The position numbers and the translations under genes are program-made. From positions 36,921,241 to 36,985,240 of the forward strand of contig JAAONU010000016.1 in the NCBI GenBank assembly GCA_012932295.1: DNA of 64,000 bases, read 5' to 3'. The notes below the pieces were generated by a model. The model ran no database searches. It saw only the letters and a list, made by a program, of their open reading frames with translations, and was not told the origin of the DNA. Shown one piece after another: positions 13,896 to 26,212 of the stretch. The DNA comes from Cyclina sinensis. Lineage: Eukaryota > Mollusca > Bivalvia > Venerida > Veneridae. How positions within the stretch are numbered: the stretch's first letter is position 1; every line of letters starts with the position of its first letter.

Positions 13896-14376
13896 TTAAA
13901 GGGATACACAGGCAAATAAGTGCCCCAAAAATTAAAACTGATATTATTTGCTCAAATTACGTTCAATATAAAGAACTTTAAATTTCCAGTATGTTTGTAG
14001 TGAAATGTGGGCTTGAACGTAAATATTTGAAGGTTCTTTAACAAAAAGTAAAACGTAAACGAAATCACCGAGTTATTTTCAAATAGGTCATGTGACAAAA
14101 ACAACCAATCGTCGTTTCTCTTGGGTTGTTTTTGCCGTAGATCACGTGACAGGTACTTCAACCGTCTAATCATTCACTGCGAAATTTAGCGTGAAATCTA
14201 AATTTTCTATCTAGACCCACGTGGGTCAAGTTAGGAAACCTCCCAGTTTTTCATTTAAAAAGAGGAAATCTTTGTTACTGGGACAGATCATTGTATTAAT
14301 TTCGATCACATTTATAGTATATTCATAGAAGGAATGAGAAAGAAAGCATACAACTTTTGCCTGTTTATCCCTTTAA
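13896..14376. mobile_element. TTAA-flanked MITE (piggyBac-like), 473 bp
   Basis: TTAA at 13,896-13,899 and again at 14,373-14,376 flanks a 473-bp segment. Its ends are inverted copies: AGGGATACACAGGCAAA on the left, and AGGGATAAACAGGCAAA as the reverse complement of the right end (16 of 17 match). A TTAA duplication with short terminal inverted repeats is the hallmark of piggyBac-superfamily MITEs. There is no transposase. The interior carries CACGTGAC (about 14,143) and the perfect palindrome GACCCACGTGGGTC (14,214-14,227). Confidence 0.75.
14214..14227. promoter_or_regulatory. Perfect 14-bp palindrome with a CACGTG E-box core
   Basis: GACCCACGTGGGTC is its own reverse complement and has the canonical bHLH-ZIP E-box in the centre. 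It lies inside the TTAA-flanked MITE. Whether it binds any factor is unknown. Confidence 0.4.
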
Positions 14377-14699
14377 ACAACTAAGTCACTATATCACAGT
14401 AACACGATATTAAATTAACGTAAACCATACATTGCTGTTTTCCATACAGCAGTGTATACAATATGCAAATATACTGAAGAAAGTTTGATGCTGGAAGTTG
14501 TACGCCAGGCACCTAAAAGCAATGAACTGGAGGAAGACATGCCAAAACAACATGTATCAAACAAGATCGTTCAAACATAATTTCAGGTATCAAGTTTATT
14601 TCTGAAAATATTCTGCTGTCCAAAAAATATAACTTCACACAAAAACATTGCGATCAAATCTAAACAAATATGCAGAAAATATTTAGGAGATAGTTGCAT

Positions 14700-17005
14700 T
14701 ATTTGATCTTTTAACTTGCCCTATACATACGGAAGAATTAATAAGCAATTTAGCAAATGACTCCGTGAACAGAATTTCAAGTTCCCAATGCCGATAAAAC
14801 TGAACCAAAACTTAAACAAAGGGATCCACCTTACATATTCTCAGAAAATTGATAAAGTCCACAGTATAATGGCGCCATCAGTTCAACTTCGAGGTAAATT
14901 TAAAAAGTTAATTCTATTGTTCACAAGATAAAACGTTATCAGTCTGAAACTAGTTATAAGCCTATAGATTACTTAAGCCTTTACATGTGTGTTATTACAA
15001 TCATTAGGGTAGCACTTTGACGTTTTGATTTTTAGTTGTTGGATTTTCATTAAAATATAGATGGTTAGTCAAAAGATATGAAATATCATATCCTTGAAAA
15101 TTTAAATAAAAAAAGTTAGAAGATTTTGACAGTAACATCCCTAGTCTTTGCCCATATATATTAAACAGGTAGCTGTTTAATTTGACAACTGTTTTTTTCA
15201 GAGCTGGAAACAAACATTCCTTACAATCAAATCTAGAGAGGAACATTTATGTCAATTACAAAGTTTAATGTTGAAGGTACTCATGCTTACAAAAAGAAAT
15301 TATATTTTACGAATTTTTCTTTGAAAAGACATCACACGAACACGAATTTCTTTTCAAACCTATGAAAAAATTATCTCACTCACCATCAGGTGTATGGAGT
15401 AAATCGAAGAACTCTAAGATTTCGAGAAAACATTTGACTTCGTGTAATCCAAAACAAGCACCATGCAAACATTAATCCTGATAAAATCATATTAAAGTCG
15501 ATTTATTGTTTTATTTTAGAAATCCTCTGTTTTTATCGTGCCAGAGAGGATTTCTTAAAAAAATTACTGACGATGTTCATTATTTATTGTCTTCTAACTC
15601 TGGATGTGGAAAATCCATCAAAATTCAATATAGAGGAAAAGTGTGCAACTTTAGTAAGAAATCATTTACTACAGAAATAACATATGATCGCTGTTCAATA
15701 ACCTACACCATATCATTAAAGTACAAGGAGATTGTTTTGCATCGCCAGACCAATATGCAAAACTCTTTCAAACAAGACTACAAATATAGGATTCATATAT
15801 GTATATTTCAAACAAGAATCATAGCTGCCCGTCTACACTGTTACCATTTCCAACAAATGTAAGATCACAACTATTTTATAACAGCAAAATATCTCACTAA
15901 TTCACAGAAGAACATTATCATTGTATGTAGTTACGTGAATAGCATTTTATGGAAGACTGCAAAATATTAAGTTTAAATATATCAATATGACATTGTGTAT
16001 AACAAATGACTTTAAGACTTTATACATTGGGAAAAAGCAACACGATAATCAATTATATCATCAACGTCCTTATTAGAAGCAGCAGCAACAGCAGCAGCAA
16101 AAACATTGACAGCAGTAGCACCTACATCAATAGTAGCATCGCAGCCGCTATTTAAAAAATCTGTATTTCGTTCATGTACGTTAATGCCTTATTGTTTATT
16201 TCTGAACAAATATATTTTTCAAAGAATGCATTAATTCACGAACCTGATGTTTGGATCAGGGTTACCATCAGCAGTTTGTACATCTGTCCTTATATCCTTC
16301 TTAAAAAATACCCTTACCGCTTGTGTGCGATCGTTGAGTTTAATTTACAAACACACAACCTTTTGAACAAATTTGTTCATGCAGAAACAAATTTACTGAC
16401 ACTTCAGAAAAATGATTAGAAATATTCATTAACAATCATATATCATATATCAAATGCGTGAGTATTAGAGATATAAATTTTCTTTCTATAATCAAGATCT
16501 CAGTTTTAACCGATGTAATTTAACGTTAGGTGAACTTCGAGACCTCGGAATTCCGTATCAATCATTGATCTTTGTCGCAAAATAGGCAGATAATGCAACG
16601 TGTAGTAAAAACCACAGATCACTCACCATAAAGATATATTGCATGTCAAAAAGTATTAGAAGGAATCTTGGGTGAATAAGGTTAAAACACTATCTGTAGA
16701 ACGATGTCTTTTAATGTCTGTGGCTTGTAGTTGGTAGTTAGGGATTCAAATGTTTACTTAAGAATGCACTTCTGATCTGACAGAAGTGCTACTTCGAATG
16801 CCTTTAAATGCATATGTGAATCTCTAACTACAGGACAGAAATGTAACGTCAATCGCTATCTAAATTTGATTTTCACATATCTCCAGTAATCAATAGTCCA
16901 TCTATTGCTGCAGAGAGTAACTTCAGTTTGGCATATTGAACAGAGTTTTGTCAAGATTAATTACTGCAACCGCGCAGTAAATACTTAAATACCAATACAA
17001 TTGAG
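14700..17005. repeat. Diverged segmental duplication, copy 1
   Basis: This is collinear with 19,540-21,710. Matching anchors include TAGCAAATGACT (14,751 / 19,593), AATTTGACAACT (15,179 / 20,180), a minus-strand GGTGAGT donor-like site (about 15,382 / 20,391), and CTATCTAAATTTGATTTT with GCTGCAGAGA-TAACTT (about 16,905 / 21,616). The final anchor is ACCAATA (16,991 / 21,699). Offsets stay between about 4.7 and 5.0 kb, so this is one ancient duplication with indels. Copy 1 also has an imperfect GCA trinucleotide tract (about 16,076-16,150), matched by GCAACTGCTGCAG in copy 2. Confidence 0.75.
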
Positions 17006-17056
17006 AATTTTTACAATCCAATTGAGGATTTTTACAATCCAATTGAGGATTTTTAA
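16999..17056. repeat. 21-bp triplicated repeat (AATTGAGGATTTTTACAATCC)
   Basis: AATTGAG begins at 16,999, 17,020 and 17,041, giving exact 21-bp spacing. It is a small recent expansion at the end of duplication copy 1. Confidence 0.85.
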
Positions 17057-19539
17057 ATTTACAAGCAAGCTAAATGAAATAAGTTAATGTACCGCACTAC
17101 AAATAAATACCTTAGCCCTGGAAAAAAAGAGAGAAGAAATTGGTAGTTAGTTGTCTTATCTGACAACATTAAGCATCATTGTCATTATATTTTTGATGAC
17201 AATGCAACTTCTATTGTGAAGAACTGAATAACTATTGTTTTCTTTTCTTTGATATCACTGCTTATCCATTCTGACATCTTAAAGCCGTAATAGTTCATTC
17301 AAGTTATTCCTTTGAATTCAGCTGGCTACTTAAACTTGAAATCAATTTCCATTTATCTATGGTTCTATCAAGTCAATTATAATGATCGATGGCTTGGAGC
17401 AATATTTAGTTAAGTCAATAGAAATACAGTAGTTTTACACAGTATGCATTGACCTATCATATTTGTCCATTTCTCCCTTCAATAAGGATTTTGCAAACAG
17501 TAGTGTCACGTATCGAAACGATTGTTTTAGAAATAATTCGGACAGCTGATTTGTAGTTTCTGACCCAAAAAGTTCATAATCACCATTAGTAATTTGTCCA
17601 TCATCACAGTTCTCAAAATACCGCTAACGTTTCAATCTAAAATAGTTTCAGATATAATGTCTTTGTCAAAAGCCACTGACTTTTAGATAAAAACTAAAAC
17701 ATAATATAAAATGCAAATTAAGATGTTTTTACATTTACAAATATTATCAAAGGAAAAGCATTGCTTAAGTTTTCCACCTGTAGTACGAAATCTTAAGAAA
17801 AAAAAGGCATATATGTTAGCAATTTCAAAATTTTATTACTTTCACTCCATGATCACTAAACGTTAAAATGATTAAAAGTGAATTAACCATGTGAGCAGCA
17901 ACACCATTAATTTGTCAAGTGCATTTCCATAGAGCCTCTCCGGGCAAAAATTTAATTCCAGGAATAAAGTGTTTTTCAGCCTACATCTGGTATTACTCTA
18001 ATAATTACAGATTTTTTTCAAATCCCGCCATTATTGATGGTGTACGTGTTCTACAGTTTTGGAAACTATTACTTGTTCTTCAAAATGGCGATTCTAGAGA
18101 GGGTTTCCCAACCTCTTTCAAGAGATCCTTCATTTTTCATCTCGTTTATATGCATAGAAATGATTCAGTATGCCAACGTAACACTTTATTAATCTAAAGC
18201 AAACCCTACAAACTTAATTTTCATGGAAAAGCTCATAAAATATTCAAACATATGTAAACAAATTTATTGCTGCATTTTATGCAAGTTATGTCAAACCACT
18301 GAAAGCCATGTCAAGTAGAAGTAATGCTTCTACAACTTCAAGACTGTGTCAATCATACTTTTTAAAGATTAACCATAGATCTAAACATCGTCATCTAGCC
18401 AAACATTTTAGCAACACATAATGATATAACGTTTATTACTTAACTAATCTATAGTAAACATACACAGTTTACAGAGTTTATTAATATATCAAAAGAGGTG
18501 TCTCATAAGCCCGGGAGGCTGGCCCTTTCAGTAGGGGTGACCCTATAATATACAAGCACTTTACTTTACTTTTACTATATACAATCGGCAATATGCCCCT
18601 AAGTACACATTGTACAATACAATACAAACAAATACATATAGTTTATTATGAAATAATTAATAACAACACAATACAAGTTTATAATATGTACAATGTAAGT
18701 AAATGAATATAACTGGTCTACTCACTGTCAGATACACAAACAAGACTATTATTTACATTAATGATTTACATGAAAGCGTGAGAGACAGCGATACTAATTT
18801 ATTTAGCAATATTATTCTAAGTACAAAGCATTTATAATTTCAAAAGATTTATGGATATACATAGACAAATTTCTTAATTTAACTGCGTTTTCAACATATA
18901 GACTTTAATTTTTCGGTGTAGCTGTATAAAAATCGATTTTGACCTACATTTGTAACGAATGAAATGGTTAGATACATAATCTTCGCCTGAAGAAGGAAGT
19001 TTGCCATTGGTTTAAAATGTTGCTTTTATGAAATTCTAGAGCAGAATTCGTAATTGTTACTTTAACTGCTTCTGAAAATAATGCAATAATTATAACATTA
19101 ATACAGCCACAAATTTAGTATAAAAAAGTTGTAACCAAGAAAAATTATACTTAATGTAATAAATATATAATAAATATAACTAAATATCTAATTCATTTCA
19201 ACCTTTAGTTTTAAACTCAACATTACAACTGCTTTCAAAACTGATTAGAGTTTACACTGTTAGGTAAAGAATGAGACTCGTCGGTACCAATGAAGCGCCG
19301 CCCAATGTGTTTCTTCCAATCCCCGCCTTTTACCTGTCAATCGTGTCATTCTAGTGTCATTCTGTGTACAAGCGGTAGTATTTGTTCATGCCTGAACTGT
19401 TATGGAAATAGAACATTGGATTACTATACACGTTCAATATCTGCCAATGTCCGAAAACCATACACTTATCGGGCATTAATTTTGTACTATATCTATGCAT
19501 CTTTTTTATGAAGATATTTGTTGTTCAACAACTTGTTTT
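17057..19539. other. Intergenic; one SINE-tail-like fragment
   Basis: No gene supported. Around 18,500-18,570 the block CCCGGGAGGCTGGCCC, followed by a pyrimidine/AAGTAAAG-type tail, resembles the SINE-tail-like blocks near 41,920, 48,030 and 52,420. The remaining sequence is AT-rich with short open frames only. Confidence 0.4.
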
Positions 19540-19950
19540 CTGCTCCATATAGACAGATAAAATGATCTGGTAGAAAGCTTATGCAGTCAACTTAGCAAAT
19601 GACTCTATGAGCTAAATATCTAGTTTCCAGTAAAGTGAACGGCTTTTTGCTAATATAACCGAATCAAACAAGTGCAAATGGTTCACGTTAAGCATCTTGG
19701 ATAAATTAGTCCTGGTTCATTTTCCATTTTTTCTTGTGGTCATTTTTTGAAGTACATTCTGTGGTTCAGGGGATAAAAAGTTTTGTCTGAAACTAGAGTA
19801 TAATGCGGCACTTGATAATGATCATTCTGTGAATGTTTGGTGAAAATCAAATGAAAATTTTAGGAGGAGTTGCGCACAGAAAATTGGGCGGGCGGGTGGA
19901 CGGACGGACGGAATAACGGACGGATAGTGCGACAGCTACATGCTACCATT

Positions 19951-19981
<31 letters not shown>

Positions 19982-21710
19982 GGGAAGAGGGAATGCATAA
20001 CAATCTAAACAAAAAAATCTACTTGTACATTGGAAAATATTCAAAACAATATTATGTCCAATACAATTTAAACAATTACATGTAGTAATGATACAATCAG
20101 GGAAGAGGTTTGCAATCCCTCTTAAATCATTCAGAAAAAGGCTTTTATAAGCAAACCACCCGTCTAAGCAAAGCTGGTTAATTTGACAACTAAACTTTAT
20201 TCGCAGCTGAAAACCAGGACGCTCACTTAATAGAATACCAGAAAAAAAACCATCAAAGACAACTGTTACTGATGTAACGCTGATACAACACAACATTTTT
20301 GCTACGAATTTTCTTTCGACAAAACATTAAGCGAATGTAAAACTCACAAATGAAATAAAATATCCGACTCACCGTCTTCTTTCCTTTTCTTTTCATAACT
20401 CAGATTTATCATCAATGATTGAACGAAGAACAAACAACGCTGAAGACATTCTGAGAAAAATACTCTTTTGTATAATCCAAAAACGCAAACACTTATCCTG
20501 ATACAGTCATTAAAATTCGATTTACTTCTTTTGGAAATTCCCTGTCTGGTTCCAGAACTTGCTGGTTTCTATTCAAGTACTGAGAATATTTATTATTTAC
20601 TGCCTTCTAGCTGTGAATGAAGTTTCAATCCAAATTCGTGCCTGAGTCAAAATGTTGATTTTTGTATCGAAATATTGTAAAGAAAGAATTGATTGACTAT
20701 TGTGCAATAATCGTGAGAATATAGATGTAAATGTTAAGTTATACTTCCTGCACGAAGTTTTGTGTTATCTGACCAATTTACAAAGCAGCTTCAAGCAAGA
20801 CTATAATGGAATACGATTTACAGTAGAAAATCTCAGTCGCAATCGCTCACATATATTGTTACTCCGACAATAAAAATGTTATTTCGTAGAAATTCGGTAA
20901 AAGCAAAGTATGTCCGGCAGCAACTGCTGCAGAAACTGTGCAGGCAACTGCAGCTTCACAATCACCAGGAATGACAAATAACCAGTATTTCACTCTTCTC
21001 ATCAGATAACCCGTTTTTCATGCTGAATTTATAACAAGTAAGTCTGGATATTTGTAATAAAATTATTCCAAAAATGAAAACCATTTCTTAAAATAGGGTC
21101 TGGTATTGTAGTTAAGTTGGAATCCGTGTAAATCATCACCTGTCCTTATTTTCTTCTTTCAGAATTTACCTAACCTAAAGACCGTTCAAATATGCGCTAG
21201 TACATTGTGTTTAATAAACAAAACAAAGAAATTAGCTGAAACATATGCTCCTTAACTGTTGCCAATTAACTAATATATATTCACAAATTTATACATCACA
21301 ACAGTACCAATGGCACATCTTTTATCTCCATATCTCAAATCTCAAACTTAAAAAAAGGATATCTAAGTTTGTCCTCATATAATTGGCTGATGTATGTCAC
21401 ATATAGACATTTATGGCGACATGCTGGAGAAACCAAAAATCAATTTATCACAAAAGTCATATAACCTGCCAAAACCCATTAGCAGGAAATAAGGGTAAAT
21501 ACGGGCGATACGTTTTCTGTAGTATGATGTCATCTACTGGTTATCTAAATTTGATTTTCTCATGTCCCAAGGGATCAATTTTCCATTTTTCATAAAATAC
21601 GAAACAAATCAAATAGCTGCAGAGAATAACTTTACTTTGAAATTATGGAACGGAGCTTAATCAAGATAAATTTTACACTGCACAACAAATACTCAAATAC
21701 CAATATTATC
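19540..21710. repeat. Diverged segmental duplication, copy 2
   Basis: Partner of 14,700-17,005 (anchor pairs listed there). Copy 2 contains an extra GGACGGACGG tract plus a T12-G24 run (19,890-19,984) that copy 1 lacks. That is consistent with a later repeat insertion. Its right end stops about 50 bp before the foldback element. Confidence 0.75.
19888..19984 (+). repeat. ACGG microsatellite followed by T12 and G24 runs
   Basis: GGACGGACGGACGG (about 19,902-19,916) is the type of microsatellite found in pearl-like elements, so this is probably the right end of a degenerate copy. It is followed by 12 T (19,949-19,960) and an uninterrupted run of 24 G (19,961-19,984), which can form a G-quadruplex. 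Run length may be an assembly or sequencing artefact. Confidence 0.7.
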
Positions 21711-21760
21711 GAGCGGTTATAAGGGTTAAAGACAAGATGTATCAAATCAGTATGTATGCC

Positions 21761-24700
21761 GTATTAGTTATATGTGTGAAGTTGGTCTGCAGTTCGCAGT
21801 TCGCAATTCGCGATTCGAATTGCGAACTGCAAACTGGCATGCAGTTCGCGATTCAAACTTGAAGATTTTCAGTGTTCTTCTTGGGAAAATTTATGACTTA
21901 CTAACTTCATAAACCAAAAAGAAATAGTTCTAAGTCCAATTGCAAACTAGCATGCTGTTCGCGATTCGAATTGCGAACTGCAAACTGGTCTGCAGTTCGC
22001 AGTTCGCAATTCGCGATTCGAATTGCGAACTGCAAACTGGCATGCAGTTCGCGATTCAAACTTGAAGCTTTTCAGAGTTCTTCTTGTGAAAATTTATTAC
22101 TTACTAACTTCATAAACCAAAAAGAAATAGTTCTAAGATAGAGAAAATAAACATAAGTCCAATTGCAAACTAGCATGCGGTACGCGATTCGAATTGCGAA
22201 CTGCAAACTGGCATGCAGTTCGCGATTCAAATTTCAAGCTTTTCAGTGTTCTTCTAGGGAAAATTTATGACTTACTTACTTCATAAACCAAAAAGAAATA
22301 GTTCTTAGTCGAATTGCAAACTAGCATGCGGTTCGCGATTCGAATTGCGAACTGCAAACTAGCATGCAGTTCGCGATTCAAACTTTAAGCTTTTCAGAGT
22401 TCTTCGTGTGAAAATTTATTACTTACTAACTTCATAAACCAAAAAAGAAATAGTTCTAAGATAGAAAAAAAACATAAGTCAATTGCAAACTAGCATGCGG
22501 TTCGCGATTCGAATTGCGAACTGCAAACTAGTCTGCAGTTCGCAGTTCGCAATTCGCGATTCGAATTGCGAACTGCAAACTGGCATGCAGTTCGCAATTC
22601 AAACTTGAAAATTTTCAGTGTTCTTCTTGGGAAAATTAAACTAAAAAGAAATAGTTCTAAAATAGAGAAAAAAAATATAAGTCCAATTGCAAACTAGCAT
22701 GCGGTTCGCGATTCGAAATGCGAACTGCAAACTAGTCTGTAGTTCGCAGTTCGTTTTTCGCGATTCGAATTGCGAACTGCAAACTAGCATGCAGTTCGCG
22801 ATTCAAATTTGAAGATTTATAGTGTTCTTTTTGTGAAAATGTTCTTCTATTATTTCATACTTACTTCATAAACCAAAAAGAAATGGTTCTAAAATAGAGA
22901 AAAAAAAAAACAAATAGTTCTAAGTCCAATTGCAAACTAGCCTGAGGTTCGCGATTCGAATTGCGAACTGCAAACTGGTCTGCAGTTTGCGATTCAATTT
23001 GAAGATTTTCAGTGTTCTTATATGAAAATTTAATTCTTACTTAATAAACCAAAAAGAAATAGTTCTAAAATAGAGAACAAAACATAAGTCCAATTGCAAA
23101 CTAGCATGCGGTTCGCGATTCGAATTGCGAACTGCAAACTGGCATGCAGTTCGCAATTCAAACTGAAAAATTTTCAGTGTTCTTCTTGGGAAAATTTATT
23201 ACTTACTAACTTCATAAACCAAAAAGGAATAGTTTTAAAATAGAGAAAAAAATATAAGTCCAATTGCAAACTAGCATGCGGTTCGCGATTCGAATTGCGA
23301 ACTGCAAACTGGCATGCAGTTCGCAATTCAAACTGAAAAATTTTCAATGTTCTTCTTGGGAAAATTTATTACTTATTAACTTCATAAACCAAAAAGGAAT
23401 ATATTTAAAATAGAGAAAAAAATATAAGTCCAATTGCAAACTAGCCTGCGGTTCGCGATTCGAATCGCGAATTGCGAACTGCGAACTGCAGACCATTTTG
23501 CAGTTCACAATTCGAATCGCGAATCGCATGCTAGTTTGCAATTGGACTAATATTTTTTCCTCTATTTTAGAACTATTTCTTTTTGGTTTATGAAGTTAGT
23601 AAGAAATAAATTTTCACAAGAAGAACACTGAAAAGCTTCAAGTTTGAATCGCGAACTGCATGCCAGTTTGCAGTTCGCAATTCGAATCGCGAATTGCGAA
23701 CTGCGAACTGCAGACCAGTTTGCAGTTCGCAATTCGAATCGCGAACCGCATGCTAGTTTGCAATTGACTTATGTTTTTTTTCTATCTTAGAACTATTTCT
23801 TTTTTGGTTTATGAAGTTAGTAAGTAATAAATTTTCACACGAAGAACTCTGAAAAGCTTCAAGTTTGAATCGCGAACTGCATGCTAGTTTGCAGTTCGCA
23901 ATTCGAATCGCGAACCGCATGCTAGTTTGCAATTCGACTAAGAACTATTTCTTTTTGGTTTATGAAGTAAGTAAGTCATAAATTTTCCCTAGAAGAACAC
24001 TGAAAAGCTTGAAATTTGAATCGCGAACTGCATGCCAGTTTGCAGTTCGCAATTCGAATCGCGTACCGCATGCTAGTTTGCAATTGGACTTATGTTTATT
24101 TTCTCTATCTTAGAACTATTTCTTTTTGGTTTATGAAGTTAGTAAGTAATAAATTTTCACAAGAAGAACTCTGAAAAGCTTCAAGTTTGAATCGCGAACT
24201 GCATGCCAGTTTGCAGTTCGCAATTCGAATCGCGAATTGCGAACTGCGAACTGCAGACCAGTTTGCAGTTCGCAATTCGAATCGCGAACAGCATGCTAGT
24301 TTGCAATTGGACTTAGAACTATTTCTTTTTGGTTTATGAAGTTAGTAAGTCATAAATTTTCCCTAGAAGAACACTGAAAATCTTCAAGTTTGAATCGCGA
24401 ACTGCATGCCAGTTTGCAGTTCGCAATTCGAATCGCGAATTGCGAACTGCGAACTGCAGACCAGTTTGCAGTTCGCAATTCGAAATCGCGAACCGCATGC
24501 TAGTTTGCAATTGACTTATGTTTTTTTTTCTATCTTAGAACTATTTCTTTTTGGTTTATGAAGTCAGTAAGTAATAAATTTTCACACGAAGAACTCTGAA
24601 AAGCTTCAAGTTTGAATCGCGAACTGCATGCTAAATTTGCAGTTCGCAATTCGAATCGCGAACCGCATGCTAGTTTGCAATTCGACTAAGAACTATTTCT

Positions 24701-25026
24701 TTTTGGTTTATGAAGTAAGTCATAAATTTTCCCTAGAAGAACACTGAAAAGCTTGAAATTTGAATCGCGAACTGCATGCCAGTTTGCAGTTCGCAATTCG
24801 AATAGCGAACCGCATGCTAGTTTGCAATTGGACTTATGTTTATTTTCTCTATCTTAGAACTATTTTTTTTTGGTTTATGAAGTTAGTAAGTAATAAATTT
24901 TCACAAGCAAAACTCTGAAAAGCTTCAAGTTTGAATCGCGAACTGCATGCCAGTTTGCAGTTCGCAATTCGAATCGCGAATTGCGAACTGCGAACTGCAG
25001 ACCAACTTCACAAATATGTATTAGTT
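21761..25026. mobile_element. Foldback (FB-like) DNA transposon, 3,248 bp, with 9-bp target duplication
   Basis: The element spans 21,770-25,017. GTATTAGTT occurs exactly at 21,761-21,769 and at 25,018-25,026, flush with the ends, as a 9-bp target-site duplication. Termini are inverted copies: ATATGTGTGAAGTTGGTCTG on the left, and ATATTTGTGAAGTTGGTCTG as the complement of the right end (1 mismatch in 20). The whole body is built of modules, forward from 21,770 to about 23,470 and inverted from there on. Each module has GCAGTTCGCAATTCG-type hairpins plus a spacer with CATAAACCAAAAAGAAATAG. Private variants GCTGTTCGCG (21,954) and GGTACGC (22,179) have mirror images at 24,286 and 24,061. Both pairs give the same axis at 23,123, so the arms are true inverted copies. 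Long tandemly repetitive inverted arms with 9-bp duplications match Drosophila FB elements and Mutator-like (MULE) insertion. There is no coding capacity, so it is nonautonomous. Confidence 0.85.
21796..21830. repeat. Representative hairpin of the foldback module (15-bp stem, 5-nt loop)
   Basis: GCAGTTCGCAATTCG pairs perfectly with CGAATTGCGAACTGC across the loop CGATT. The same hairpin, with minor changes, recurs through both arms (for example near 22,000, 22,550, 23,690 and 24,240). Confidence 0.9.
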
Positions 25027-25679
25027 TGTTTATCAGCTTCGATTTCTTTTTAACATTTTTTATTTGATATCAGGCAGACATATTTAGAGTCCGTGACTGT
25101 CTTAAAAATTTCCACTGCGCTTAATCGGTCATGTGGTCATCCGTTAGATGTTTGATAAACGTAATCCAGATTTTAACAACAGCTAGAACTATTTCATCTC
25201 TTATTTTGTTCCAAGCAGTTAGTCTTATATAATCATCCTTTCCCTACCTTATATTTGCTCCTATTTGCCATGATGGGAATTAAGAAATGTCACGCAGTTA
25301 CCAGTATATTACTACTATTTAGAATGGTTTTATCATGACCTTTTTACCAGAAATATCTAGGAAGACATGTCTGGATTCATATATGCTAACTGAAGATTTC
25401 TCTGTTAATGCGATTTAAGATCAATATTTTTCCTTTGAAGCTCCATTAAGCATGAAGAAATTTATTAAACAAGTGTAAGTTTAGCATTTTATCGATGCAT
25501 TTGAACGGATAAATATTTCAAGACAAACTCATTTTGAAAGATGCTTTATTTTAAAAGAAAATGTCAGAAGATGACCGTAGGATATGGCGAATGAATTTTA
25601 ATGCACACATTAACAGTAGCAGTTGTATTTCTGGACTAACAGGTTGCTTTGTTTTGTTGGCAAGCCTAGAGCCCATGCT
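25027..25679. other. Intergenic, nothing recognised
   Basis: Unique AT-rich sequence between the foldback element and a diverged tandem array. No gene supported. Confidence 0.5.
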
Positions 25680-26095
25680 TTGACACCAAATATTTCCAAC
25701 AAAAGTGTCCTTTCTGAACACAATAATGCCCTACATTAGTGTTATTTCCGAACACAAATATTTTATATTGAACTGTCACTCTTAAACACAGATACTTCCT
25801 ACATATGTCCCCTTTTTGAACACGAATAGGTGTTATAGATGAGTCCTTTTCTAGCACAAACAATGTCTATGGAAGCGTTTTTTTAACACAAGTATTTTCT
25901 TTAGATATGTCATTCTTGAGCAATGTATTTCTGTAGAAGTGTCCTTTTCGAATATAAATATTTCCAATATAAGTGTCATGTTCGAACACACATATTCATT
26001 AAAAAATGTTATTTTCTAACATAAATATTTTCCATAGAACACAAATATCTTTTATTTATAGAATTGTCCTTTTTGTTACTCCTACAGAATTGTTA
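25680..26095. repeat. Highly diverged ~35-bp tandem repeat (GAACACAAATATTT motif)
   Basis: The pattern 'GAACACAAATATTTCC-ATA-AAGTGTCCTTTT' recurs about a dozen times at roughly 33-37 bp spacing with many substitutions. The 65-codon minus-strand frame here is a product of this repetition. Confidence 0.65.
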
Positions 26096-26139
26096 TTGAA
26101 CAATCTTTAATAAAGTCAATAGAGATACTAAAGGGCCGA

Positions 26140-26145
26140 TTTATT
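26140..26145 (-). promoter_or_regulatory. Candidate polyadenylation signal AATAAA
   Basis: AATAAA on the minus strand, about 70 bases downstream of the stop codon of the candidate last exon at 26,213-26,463. Spacing is appropriate for a short 3' UTR, but the hexamer is common in AT-rich DNA. Confidence 0.35.
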
Positions 26146-26212
26146 TAAGTGAAGGAAATTGATAAAAGCGATGAAAAAAATCGCATAAAAATATTTTGGG
26201 TAAAAACAAATT

